Below are positions 51,772 to 60,159 of a stretch of DNA of 64,000 bases, piece by piece. The stretch lies in assembly GCA_018222605.1 (NCBI GenBank), contig JAAEZZ010000003.1, forward strand, positions 124,001-188,000. Reading direction: 5' to 3'. How positions within the stretch are numbered: position 1 is the first letter of the stretch; every line of letters starts with the position of its first letter. Made by a program: the position numbers and the translations under genes. Source of the stretch: Alphaproteobacteria bacterium. Its GTDB lineage: Bacteria > Pseudomonadota > Alphaproteobacteria > Caulobacterales > Hyphomonadaceae. A model generated the notes under the pieces. It did no database searches. It had not been told where the DNA came from and saw only the letters and a program-made list of their open reading frames with translations.

Positions 51772-53016
51772 ATGGCTGAGGCCTATATCATCGACGCTGT
51801 CCGCACCCCGCGCGGCATTGGCAAGGTCGGCAAGGGTTCGCTTGCGCACCTGCACCCGCAACATCTGGGCGCAACCGTGCTGAGTGCGATCCGCGACCGA
51901 AACAATCTGGACACCGCCACCGTGGATGACGTTATCTGGGGCACGTCCAGTCAGCGCGGCGCACAAGGCGCCGATATGGGCCGCATGGCCGCGCTCGACG
52001 CCGGCTTTGACATCAAGGCCTCCGGTGTGACGCTGGACCGGTTCTGCGGCTCCGGCATTACAACGGTCTCTCTGGCTGCAGCGCAGATCATGTCCGGCAT
52101 GGAAGACTGCGTCATCGCAGGCGGCTGTGAGATGATGAGCTACACCGCGGCCACGGCAGACCCGAAGAACCCGCCCATGATGGATGCCGGCAACCTTCAC
52201 CTGCGTGAACTGCACCCGCAATCCCAGCAAGGCGTCTGCGCTGATGCCATCGCCACGCTGGAAGGCATTGACCGCGAAGCCGTAGACCAGCTGGCCGTCA
52301 CCTCCCAGCAGCGCGCAAAACGCGCCATGGATGAAGGCCGCTTCGACAAATCCATCGTGCCGGTTTACAATCGCGATGGCACACTGGCGTTGGACAAGGA
52401 CGAGTTCCCTCGCCCCAGCACGACCATGGAAAGCCTGGCTGGGCTGAAAACCGTGTTCAACATGTTCATGGACGTTCCGGTCGACGACACTGGCAACACC
52501 TATGGCAAGATGGTCACCAAGGTATATCCGGAACTTGAAGGCAAGATGACCCACGTACATCATGCCGGGAACTCCTCCGGTGTTGTGGACGGCGCAGCGG
52601 CCATCCTGGTCACCTCAAAAGAGTATGCCGACAAGAACGGACTGAAACCCCGTGCACGGATCGTTGCAACTGCGAATATGGGTGACTGCCCGACACTGAT
52701 GCTGAATGCGCCGGTTCCAGCAGCGAAGAAAGTGCTTGAAAAGGCTGGTCTTTCCAAGGACGACATTGATGTCTGGGAAATCAACGAGGCGTTCTCTGTC
52801 GTGGCAGAGAAATTCATCCGTGACCTGGAGCTGGACCGCGAAAAGGTCAACATCAATGGCGGCGCCATGGCGCTGGGCCACCCGATCGGCGCCACAGGCT
52901 CCATCCTGATCGGCACCGCGCTGGACGAGCTGGAACGCTCCGGCGGCCGCTATGGCCTGGTCACGATGTGTGCAGCTGGCGGCATGGCTCCGGCGATCAT
53001 CATTGAACGGATCTAA
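51772..53016 (+). CDS. Acetyl-CoA C-acyltransferase (thiolase)
   Basis: This 414-residue thiolase has all catalytic residues: Cys92 in DRFCGSG, His370 in GHPIGATG and Cys400 in MCAAGG. It condenses or cleaves acyl-CoA chains in fatty acid metabolism or beta-oxidation. The start has GGGAGAGAAG upstream. It stands alone here, and substrate chain length cannot be decided from sequence. Its transcript ends at a strong terminator. Confidence 0.95.
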   Translation: MAEAYIIDAVRTPRGIGKVGKGSLAHLHPQHLGATVLSAIRDRNNLDTATVDDVIWGTSSQRGAQGADMGRMAALDAGFDIKASGVTLDRFCGSGITTVSLAAAQIMSGMEDCVIAGGCEMMSYTAATADPKNPPMMDAGNLHLRELHPQSQQGVCADAIATLEGIDREAVDQLAVTSQQRAKRAMDEGRFDKSIVPVYNRDGTLALDKDEFPRPSTTMESLAGLKTVFNMFMDVPVDDTGNTYGKMVTKVYPELEGKMTHVHHAGNSSGVVDGAAAILVTSKEYADKNGLKPRARIVATANMGDCPTLMLNAPVPAAKKVLEKAGLSKDDIDVWEINEAFSVVAEKFIRDLELDREKVNINGGAMALGHPIGATGSILIGTALDELERSGGRYGLVTMCAAGGMAPAIIIERI

Positions 53017-53072
53017 TTGAACGGATCTGAAGGTTTCCTCCCACAAACTTTTCTGCAGATCCATTCATGACT

Positions 53073-53104
53073 GCCCGGCCTGCAATATGGCCGGGCTTTT
53101 TTTT
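53073..53104 (+). terminator. Strong Rho-independent terminator after thiolase
   Basis: GCCCGGCC at 53073-53080 and GGCCGGGC at 53089-53096 form a perfect 8-bp stem with loop TGCAATAT, followed by eight T residues (53097-53104). Confidence 0.95.
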
Positions 53105-53201
53105 GAAATCCGGGGCAAAAGCCCCTATATGTAATTCAGAAGGAACGCGGGGCCCCGGCCGCGCGTTGCTTTTTTGATTGAGCAACCCTGACAGGAGACC
53201 C

Positions 53202-53603
53202 ATGCCTTATACGATCCAAGCTGAAAACACCGACCTTTTTTCCATCGACGCGCAAGGCGAACTGAACCCGGAAAATATTCCCGAAGCCGTCGACCAGATC
53301 ATGGAGCAGACGAGCGAGGAAGATCCTGGAAGTTTGCTGGTGCGGTTACAGCATATGGATCTCGGCACGCTCCATAATGTTGCAAGCAGCTGGTCCCGGA
53401 CAGCTGAATTCTTTGCCCTGCAAAAGCGCTTCAACAAAGTGGCCGTTCTGACGGACCAGCCTTGGGTGCGCCAGTCGGCCAAGATGCAGGCCGTGGCCCT
53501 GCCCGATACACAACTGAAGGTCTTTGATCTGGCCGATGAGGCCGATGCCCGCGTCTGGCTGGAGAAACAGCCCGCACCTGCCGCTGAGCCTGAACTGGCC
53601 TGA
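53202..53603 (+). CDS. SpoIIAA-like (STAS-related) protein
   Basis: This 133-residue protein resembles the SpoIIAA-like family: an N-terminal strand pattern (LFSIDAQGELNPENI), a central helix (LHNVASSWSRTAEFFALQ) and FNKVAVLTDQPWVRQSAKMQ, with an acidic/Pro tail. Such proteins bind lipid-like ligands or partners, but the role is unknown. The start has GGAGACCC upstream, and a strong terminator separates it from the thiolase gene. Confidence 0.8.
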   Translation: MPYTIQAENTDLFSIDAQGELNPENIPEAVDQIMEQTSEEDPGSLLVRLQHMDLGTLHNVASSWSRTAEFFALQKRFNKVAVLTDQPWVRQSAKMQAVALPDTQLKVFDLADEADARVWLEKQPAPAAEPELA

Positions 53604-53618
53604 ACGCGCAGCAGCGCT

Positions 53619-54020
53619 TTAGCCGGATGTGACCGTCTCGCCGTCTTCCTTGGTGAAACTGGCGGGTGGATTGTCCAGCAATGCAAATACCTTTTCAGAG
53701 GGACGGCACAGTGCCGTCCCTTTTTTTGTGACTACAATCGGCCGGTTCACGAGGATAGGGTGCTGCAGCATCGCCTCGAACAGCTCTCCCTCTGTGATGT
53801 CCGGGCCGGTCAGACCCAATTCTTCTGCAGGGCTTTTGGAGACGCGCAGCACATCGCTCGGCTTCAGCGCCAGATCGTCCAGCAGGCCGGCAAGCTGTTC
53901 GCGTTGCCAGCCGCGCTCAAGATAAAGAACGATATCAGGGGCTTCGCCACTTTCGCGCAGAATTTCGAGCACGTTGCGCGACGTGCCGCACTCTGGATTA
54001 TGATAAATCGTTGGTCTCAT
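53619..54020 (-). CDS. arsC: Arsenate reductase, glutaredoxin-dependent
   Basis: This 133-residue protein has the ArsC active site (IYHNPECGTSRN, catalytic Cys11) and the substrate-binding basic residues in HPILVNRPIVVTKKGTALCR. It reduces arsenate to arsenite with glutathione and glutaredoxin. The ATG 54020 overlaps the stop of the upstream aquaporin pseudogene as ATGA and follows GGGAGAGG. Arsenic genes arsR and a working efflux pump are not in the window. Confidence 0.93.
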   Translation of the reverse strand: MRPTIYHNPECGTSRNVLEILRESGEAPDIVLYLERGWQREQLAGLLDDLALKPSDVLRVSKSPAEELGLTGPDITEGELFEAMLQHPILVNRPIVVTKKGTALCRPSEKVFALLDNPPASFTKEDGETVTSG

Positions 54021-54669
54021 ACCGGCCTCTCCCTGAACAACCATCCGCAAAACACGGTGGCCGATACCGCGCCTATCAACTGGGCGGCTATGAAGGGCAA
54101 TATACTCTGCGAGGCCATCCCGGCAAATGTATCGTTCGCCCCCCCGCGCGATTGTCAGCGCCGGATTGGCGAAGGAGGTGGACGCCCTAAACCACTATGC
54201 GGCGGTAATATACCCCCACCATCATCGGAACGCCCGCAGGCCTGAGCCGCACCCCGGCAAGGATCGCCGCGACCAGACCCAATGTGGCGATGCCTTCTGA
54301 AAACATGTGCGCCGCTCCGTCACGGCCATGCGCGGAGAGCTGAACGCAGCCTCATCAAACATCAGGTGTGCAGCCCAGTCCCCCCTATGCCACCCGCCCC
54401 TGCACGTCGAGATAGGTCAGCGCCAACAATGGCCAGGAAATTTCCCGCTGAAGATAGAAGGCCAAAGTAACGGCCGGATTGAAATGTGCGCCAGAGACCA
54501 GGCCGAACATGGTGATCAGCACATAGAGCCCCGCCCCGATCGCCAATGTGTTGCCCAGCAGAGCAATCGCCCTCTTGCCAGTGGAAAGCCGGTCTCCCAT
54601 GATGCCACTGCCGATGATGATGGCCAGCAAGAGCGCCTCCGCCACCAGACGGCGCAAGATGGAAAACAT
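54017..54669 (-). pseudogene. Decayed aquaporin gene of an arsenic operon
   Basis: The frame starts MFSILRRLVAEALLLAIIIG and has the first NPA motif (HFNPAVTLAFYL), then is broken near 54400. The remaining parts appear in other frames: WAAHLMFDEAAF, HMFSEGIATLGLVAAILAG, PMMVGVYITAA then a TAG stop, and SFANPALTIARG (second NPA motif). A run of seven G where six would keep frame interrupts the rest, which reads NDTFAGMASQSILPFIAAQL. At least three frameshifts plus one nonsense codon are seen. The end overlaps the arsC start, as in aqpS-arsC operons. Confidence 0.85.
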
Positions 54670-54827
54670 CAGCAAGGGCGGCTCAAGGCTTGCGCCCGCA
54701 TCAATCTGGTGGCGCGCTTCTTTGTATGCTCGGCCATGCAAAATTCTGCCCCGGCGCTCGGATGCATGCAGGGCAAAGGGGCGCGTTACGAATATGTTTT
54801 TAAACATTTTTTTGAAAGCACGTGTCT

Positions 54828-55823
54828 CTAGTGCAGGGCGGGATCCGTTTCCAGGACGGCCAGCAACAAGTCTTCACCGGTCAGCTCACACATGTCTTCG
54901 CGCAGGTCACTCGGGCGCTGTTTATCGCGTGCCATGTCGAGCAGGACGGGATGAATGTAGGAGGATTTGGCAATCGCAGGCGTATTGCCGAGCGCCTTGG
55001 CGGCGGCCTCTGTGAGGGCTTTCACGGTGACTCTTTCAGCCTTGCAGAGGGCATCTGCGGCGGCAACACTGCCTTTCCAGGTGCGAAAATCCTTTGCTGT
55101 GAAAGGCAGGCCAAGCGTCTCCTGAATATAGGCATTCACATCCTGCGCGGCGGGTCGCACACGGCGGGAGCGGAAGACGAACACACCTTTTTCCTCCATC
55201 AGGGAGGCGATGGTCTTCGCCAACAGGCGGTCGCGCACAGAGACGCGGCGCGGCACACCGCCCTTTGCCTTGTAGGCGCAGACCACTTTGTGGCCTTCGA
55301 CCGTGACATGGGATTTGCGCAGGCTGACCGCGCCATAGGTCTTGCGTCCGCACTGGCCGATGCGCAGCGCGCCCCGGTCCAGCAGGCGTACAATCGCGGC
55401 AATACGTATCTCGCGCGGGCAGTCTGAATAGGTCAGATCATGGCGCACGCGCCGACGCAGTTCCGGCAAGGCATGACCAAAGGCCAGCAGGTCATCAAAC
55501 TTGGCGGAGCTGCGCGTGGCAGACCAGGTCGGGTGATAGCGGTATTGCAGACGACCGGCATCATCGCGGCCCGTTGCCTGAATATGGCCACGCGGATTGG
55601 GACAAATCCAGATGTCGTTCCAGGCGGGCGGCAGCACCAGCGCGCGGCACCGCTCGGCGCGTTTACCGGACAGCGTATTTCCATCCTGGTCCTGATAGGT
55701 GAAACCCTTGCCGCATCTGCGCCGGGTCCAGCCTGGCCCGGCCGGATCAGCGCGCACAAGACCTATCGCCTCAGCAGTCATGCCTTCGCGGCACAGCGTT
55801 TCCTGATCTGCACTGAAGGCCAT
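54828..55823 (-). CDS. DNA topoisomerase IB
   Basis: This 331-residue protein is a bacterial type IB topoisomerase. The N-terminal domain has PPAWNDIWICPNPRGHIQAT, and the catalytic domain has Arg/Lys in GAVSLRKSHV, Arg247 in KDFRTWKGSV, and the nucleophile Tyr289 in AKSSYIHPVLLD. It relaxes supercoils through a 3'-phosphotyrosine. A start at MTAEAIGLV is also possible. It ends just before the aquaporin pseudogene region. Confidence 0.93.
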   Translation of the reverse strand: MAFSADQETLCREGMTAEAIGLVRADPAGPGWTRRRCGKGFTYQDQDGNTLSGKRAERCRALVLPPAWNDIWICPNPRGHIQATGRDDAGRLQYRYHPTWSATRSSAKFDDLLAFGHALPELRRRVRHDLTYSDCPREIRIAAIVRLLDRGALRIGQCGRKTYGAVSLRKSHVTVEGHKVVCAYKAKGGVPRRVSVRDRLLAKTIASLMEEKGVFVFRSRRVRPAAQDVNAYIQETLGLPFTAKDFRTWKGSVAAADALCKAERVTVKALTEAAAKALGNTPAIAKSSYIHPVLLDMARDKQRPSDLREDMCELTGEDLLLAVLETDPALH

Positions 55824-55908
55824 GGGCGTATCTCTTGCGCGGGACTGCCGGGATCAACGGCCCCGGCGGCAAAAGAGTTCCCATACGGCGCGTGACTTTT
55901 GCGCTGCC

Positions 55909-56328
55909 TTAGCCCTCATCAGGCGGATAAACCTTCAGCACACGCAAATACCTGTCTTGCCCGTCATGAAACCGGCACGGAATGGCATCTCCTTCAGACA
56001 GGCCGATCAGCGCGGCAGCGACTGGTGTGACGATGGAAATGCGATCCCGGGAAATGTCCGCCAGATGCGGGAAGACAATCTGCACCGTGCGCACATTGCC
56101 ATTGCCCTCATCGCGGAATTCCACGCGCGAATTCATCGTCACCGTGCCTGGGGGCAGGCTGGTCACGGGGTGTACCTGCGCCCTGTCCAGCTCTGCCAGC
56201 AACATGCCAGACAGTTCCGGTTGCTTATGGCTGATCGCGAAGGCCAGCGCGTTGAGAGCATCAAACTCAAGTTCGCTGATATTTACCGGCGGCAAATCAG
56301 CAGACAGATAAGTGCTGGGTTCAGTCAT
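55909..56328 (-). CDS. GreA/GreB-type C-terminal domain factor (Rnk-like)
   Basis: This 139-residue protein has a short N-terminal helix and a GreA/B-type FKBP-like C-terminal domain (TVTMNSRVEFRDEGNG, RDRISIVTPVAAALIGLSEG, AIPCRF). This is the layout of Rnk, which binds RNA polymerase's secondary channel. The start at 56328 lies 20 bases after an interlocked pair of inverted repeats (see that finding), with CAGGGA between them. Confidence 0.85.
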   Translation of the reverse strand: MTEPSTYLSADLPPVNISELEFDALNALAFAISHKQPELSGMLLAELDRAQVHPVTSLPPGTVTMNSRVEFRDEGNGNVRTVQIVFPHLADISRDRISIVTPVAAALIGLSEGDAIPCRFHDGQDRYLRVLKVYPPDEG

Positions 56329-56775
56329 TTTTCTTGTGTCCCTGTTGCCCCCACTTCAGGAGGAAGTCTGCCAGCCGGCACAGTGGGGGGAAGATTACGC
56401 CGGCTGGCAGATGGGCCATGACACGCGGCCCCTGAAGACCGGAATCATGTGCCCGCAAGACCAGCCCCTCTACACAGCCCTGAGAGGCGCCGGTCCTTGC
56501 ATGAGAATTTGCGTTTTACCCGTTGACCTAGACGTACCAGATGGGCGGGATCGTCGCCTTCTGATTATCCCTAAACTGATCAGTTCGGGATGTCCGGTGC
56601 TGGCCTGGCGGAGGCGCGGCCTTGTGCACAACAGACCCCCGTGAGGGTCGGCGCGGATCCGCGATGGGAGAGACAACGGGAATATCCTTGGGTGACATTT
56701 TGACCGGCCTCCTGTCCAAGCAAGTTTCAGACGTTCCTGAACAATTGAAATCGGACTTTCCTGATGATAGTTCAA
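56329..56775. other. Non-coding region upstream of the Rnk-like gene and LysR
   Basis: No gene is seen in this stretch. It contains two interlocked inverted repeats near the Rnk-like start (CCCCCACT 56348-56355 with AGTGGGGG 56382-56389, and CTGCCAGCCGGC 56368-56379 with GCCGGCTGGCAG 56399-56410) and a 12-base palindrome AACTGATCAGTT at 56574-56585 that may be an operator. The right end runs into the OxyR-type operator. Confidence 0.6.
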
Positions 56776-56812
56776 ATAGAAAGAATATCTTGATACTATA
56801 GCTTGAAACTAT
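56776..56812 (+). promoter_or_regulatory. OxyR-type operator overlapping the lysR start
   Basis: The 37-base consensus for OxyR is two ATAGNTNNNANCTAT elements separated by 7 bases. Here the right element ATAGCTTGAAACTAT (56798-56812) fits exactly and the left element ATAGAAAGAATATCT (56776-56790) fits its first half, with the 7-base spacing kept. The last bases form the ATG of the regulator gene, so autoregulation is likely. Confidence 0.65.
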
Positions 56813-57764
56813 GAGACCCACCCTTCGCCAGCTTCAATACCTGGTCGCCGTTGCCGAAACAGGACGTTTCAGCGAGGCGGCCAAGCGCGTGAATGTCAGC
56901 CAGCCCAGCCTGTCGGCCCAAGTGGCCCGTATGGAGGAGGAACTGGGCGTAACGCTGTTCGAGCGCGCCACCTGCGGCGCGTTGCTGACACCGAAAGGGG
57001 CCGACATTCTTGCACGGGCGCGGGCCATTCTGCGGGATGTGGAAGATCTGCGCGCCTCGGCACGGCAGGAAAGCGAAGACCTGGAAGGCCTGGTACGACT
57101 GGGTGTTCTGCCAACGATAGGCCCCTATCTGCTGCCCCTGGCGACGCGGCAGTTGCATGCCCGCTTTCCGCAGCTGCGCTTCAGTGTTCGGGAAGAGCGC
57201 ACAATGGATTTGAAGGCACATTTGCACAGCGGCGAATACGACACGATTATTTCGATGACGGATGATATGGCGGGCACATCCTCCCTGCCCCTGTTTGAAG
57301 AAAAGCTGTGGATCTGCATTGCACCGGATGACCCGCTGGCAACTTGCCACACACCGATTGGCCCGGCCCATCTGGCAGGGCGCGAATTGCTTAGCCTGGG
57401 CCATTGGCAGAATCTGAACCTGCGGGTTCAGGCATTGGCAAACACGGCGGGCGCGCATGTGAACACGGAATATGCCGGCACCAGCCTCGACTCCCTGCGC
57501 CAGATGGCGGAGATGGGCACAGGTGTTGCCATTCTGCCAAGCCTGTATGCCCTGTCGGAAATGCGGCGTGATCCGCAGCTCATCATCCGCCGGATTGATT
57601 ATCCACAGACCTCGCGGACCATCTCCCTAATTTGGCGGGACACCTCGCCGATTTCCGGAAAGCTGCAGACGTTGTCAGATGTGCTGAAGCACGCTGCCAC
57701 AGAGCTGTTGGACGAATCCTGCCTGCCAGACAAACCGGCCACGCGGCTCAGCCCCGCCGACTAG
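56811..57764 (+). CDS. LysR-family regulator, OxyR-like without redox cysteines
   Basis: This 317-residue protein follows the OxyR pattern closely: HTH (LRQLQYLVAVAETGRFSEAA), EGLVRLGVLPTIGPYLLP, HSGEYDTIISM, and TSLDSLRQMAEMGTGVAILP. But the redox pair is gone: OxyR Cys199 is Trp199 (SLGHWQNL) and Cys208 is Ala. It therefore cannot sense peroxide by that disulfide. It stands on an OxyR-type operator that overlaps its own start codon. Neighbours give no target. It may sense another ligand or be a constitutive form. Confidence 0.88.
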   Translation: MRPTLRQLQYLVAVAETGRFSEAAKRVNVSQPSLSAQVARMEEELGVTLFERATCGALLTPKGADILARARAILRDVEDLRASARQESEDLEGLVRLGVLPTIGPYLLPLATRQLHARFPQLRFSVREERTMDLKAHLHSGEYDTIISMTDDMAGTSSLPLFEEKLWICIAPDDPLATCHTPIGPAHLAGRELLSLGHWQNLNLRVQALANTAGAHVNTEYAGTSLDSLRQMAEMGTGVAILPSLYALSEMRRDPQLIIRRIDYPQTSRTISLIWRDTSPISGKLQTLSDVLKHAATELLDESCLPDKPATRLSPAD

Positions 57765-57784
57765 CCCCTTCAGGAAAATAGCGT

Positions 57785-58765
57785 CTAAACCACCTCGCTT
57801 ACCGCTTTCAGTTTTTCGCGGAGTTCGGGCCAGGTGATTTCGAAGAGCGGGTCTCCGTCGGCGCCGGATTGGTCCAGTCTTCTGAAACCGAACATCTTGC
57901 CCATGCGCACGATGCTGGGGCGTTCCACCTGCATTATGAAGGGCACGGTCTCAAGATCAAAGTCCGAGGCGACGCGCCAGATGTGGTGGACATGGCTGCG
58001 GATGAGAGTGCGGATGGCCTGTGTCCCGCCAGACTTGCCCCCATCCGGGCGATAGTCCGTCAGCATACCGATGGCAAACAGCAGAATACATCCGCAAGGC
58101 TCCCCCACTGAGGCAACGGCGATGTCCATGATGTCATGATCAGACAAGGCCCCTTTCTTGTACAGCAAGGTACCGGTCGGGTTCAGGGGAATGACCATGG
58201 AGATGCCCATGCGCTGGCCGGCTTCATCCAGCACATAGGCGAAGCTTTTTGGGTAGCGCTCCTGAATGCTGGTATTGCGCAGCAGCTTGTCCACATAATC
58301 GCCGGAATAATTGGCGCTTTCCTCAAAGCATTCCGCATTCATGCGGCTGAATTCCTTCAGGGCGTCATTGTCCGAAACGATCTGCAGCTCGTCTGCCGGA
58401 AAGCGAAGTTCACCATGCTCTGTCAGTCGGCGGAGGTCTTCCAGAAGATAGCTCTGGCGGTTCGCCTGAAGCCCCTTCACCAGTTCGCTGGCGGGATTGC
58501 GCGTCAGCATGTAGCGAAGCAGCGGCATGGCAACAACAATGCTGAGGGTCACGGCCTGGGCCAGGCCCACCGTGTTGAAGACGAGCGCGCTGGTATGTCC
58601 AGCCTCCTGGGCCCACGCGCCGAGGGACGGGCTCAACGCGGCGGCAGCCCGTATGAGCGTGCTGATGACAAGCATGACCAGCACGCCAATCCAGATCAAT
58701 CTTTCGATCCGGGAAAATCCCTTCAGCGCGCCGTTCAGCCCGCGAAAAACATGCCCTGACTTCAT
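57785..58765 (-). CDS. Membrane-anchored protein of unknown function
   Basis: This 326-residue protein has two membrane segments (about 21-45 and 66-86) and then a soluble C-terminal part of about 230 residues with a mixed alpha/beta pattern (YPKSFAYVLDEAGQRMGISM, NPTGTLLYKKGALSDHDIMD, GCILLFAIGML). It vaguely recalls an acetyltransferase-like fold, but no motif is conclusive. The start at 58765 is the first ATG. Convergent with the OxyR-like gene. Confidence 0.65.
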   Translation of the reverse strand: MKSGHVFRGLNGALKGFSRIERLIWIGVLVMLVISTLIRAAAALSPSLGAWAQEAGHTSALVFNTVGLAQAVTLSIVVAMPLLRYMLTRNPASELVKGLQANRQSYLLEDLRRLTEHGELRFPADELQIVSDNDALKEFSRMNAECFEESANYSGDYVDKLLRNTSIQERYPKSFAYVLDEAGQRMGISMVIPLNPTGTLLYKKGALSDHDIMDIAVASVGEPCGCILLFAIGMLTDYRPDGGKSGGTQAIRTLIRSHVHHIWRVASDFDLETVPFIMQVERPSIVRMGKMFGFRRLDQSGADGDPLFEITWPELREKLKAVSEVV

Positions 58766-58867
58766 GACACCGCCCCGCACTCATCGCATTGCGATGGGAT
58801 ATTGCGGAAGTCTGCGCAATGGACAACCGTCAGACCGTTAATAACGGGAGATGAGGAAGCAGGACGC

Positions 58868-60025
58868 CTAGTTCGGGCGTTTTTCGTCGTGGTCGCCGCT
58901 CCAGAAGCGTTTGATGCGGCCGAGGAAGCCTTCGCTTTCAGGGTGACAATCAGCGCCTGTGCACTCGCAGAATTCGCGCATCAGCTCTTTCTGGCGGGCG
59001 GACAGGTTGCGCGGGGTTTCCACGAACATCTCGACGAACAGGTCTCCCGTATGGCCGGACTGGCGCACAGACGGCATGCCCTTGCCGCGCAGGCGCAGCT
59101 TGCGGCCCGTCTGGGCCCCTTCCGGCACGACGACACGCGCACGGCCGCCATCAATGGTCGGGATCTCGATCTCGCCGCCCAGCGCCGCTGTCGCCATGGG
59201 CACGGGCGCGCGGCAGTACAGGTTCGGGCCGTCGCGTTCGAAAATGTCATGCTCGACGACATCGACGAAAATGTAGAGGTCCCCGCGCGGACCGCCCTGA
59301 TCGCCGGGCTCGCCCTCGCCGGACAGACGGATGCGCATGCCGCTCTCGACACCTGCCGGGATCTTCACCTGCAGTTTGCGTTCTTCACGCACCTGACCTA
59401 CGCCGCCGCATTCCTTGCAGGGTTTCCTGATGATCTTGCCCTTGCCGCCACAGCGCACGCAGGTGCGTTCCATGGTGAAAAAGCCTTGCTGGGCGCGCAC
59501 ACGGCCATGACCGTCGCAGGTATCACACGTTTCCGGGCTGGTGCCGGGGGCTGCGCCAGAGCCGTCACAGCCCGTACAGGGCACGGCCTGGGGCACGTGA
59601 ATGGTCTCTTCCTTGCCGGCCCAGGCTTCGGCCAGCGTGATCTCCAGATCATAGCGCAAATCCGAGCCGCGCTGGGGCCCGCCGCGACGCCGTCCGCCGC
59701 CAAAGCCGCCTGCGCCGAAGACCTGACTGAACAGGTCCGAGAAGATGTCTTCAGGGTTGACGCCCGCGCCGAACGGATTTCCACCGCCCCCGCCGCCATT
59801 CTCAAAGGCGGCATGGCCGAAGCGGTCATAGGCGGCGCGTTTCTGGCCATCGCTAAGCACAGCATAGGCCTCTCCCACCTCCTTGAATTTCTCCTCGGCT
59901 TCGGGATTTCCGGCATTCTGGTCCGGATGGTATTTCATTGCCAGCTTGCGGTAGGCGGACTTGAGCTGTTTCTCGTCCGCATCACGCGCAACGCCGAGCA
60001 CGTCATAATAGTCACGCTTGCTCAT
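58868..60025 (-). CDS. dnaJ: Molecular chaperone DnaJ (class A)
   Basis: This 385-residue protein has a J domain with HPD ([11 protein letters not shown]), a Gly-rich linker, four zinc-binding CxxCxGxG repeats ([32 protein letters not shown]) and the substrate-binding C-terminal domains. It delivers unfolded proteins to DnaK. In many relatives dnaK stands next to it; it does not here, where an LpoA-like gene lies upstream. Confidence 0.97.
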   Translation of the reverse strand: MSKRDYYDVLGVARDADEKQLKSAYRKLAMKYHPDQNAGNPEAEEKFKEVGEAYAVLSDGQKRAAYDRFGHAAFENGGGGGGNPFGAGVNPEDIFSDLFSQVFGAGGFGGGRRRGGPQRGSDLRYDLEITLAEAWAGKEETIHVPQAVPCTGCDGSGAAPGTSPETCDTCDGHGRVRAQQGFFTMERTCVRCGGKGKIIRKPCKECGGVGQVREERKLQVKIPAGVESGMRIRLSGEGEPGDQGGPRGDLYIFVDVVEHDIFERDGPNLYCRAPVPMATAALGGEIEIPTIDGGRARVVVPEGAQTGRKLRLRGKGMPSVRQSGHTGDLFVEMFVETPRNLSARQKELMREFCECTGADCHPESEGFLGRIKRFWSGDHDEKRPN

Positions 60026-60159
60026 GGAATGGCTGCCGTCTTCCAGTGCTGCTAAAACCTCAGCCGGTCATGTGGGGGGATAAGTCCCGCAACGCAAGGG
60101 AGGCCTGCAGATTGCCTTAGCGGCAGGCTGCAGGTGTTGCCATTCTGCCAGGTGCTGCC

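Noticed and set aside
54017-54669. Pure sequencing error as explanation for the broken aquaporin
   Set aside because: Some shifts lie in G-runs and could be errors, but a TAG nonsense codon in unique sequence as well as several separate shifts favours real decay; read-level checking is still needed.
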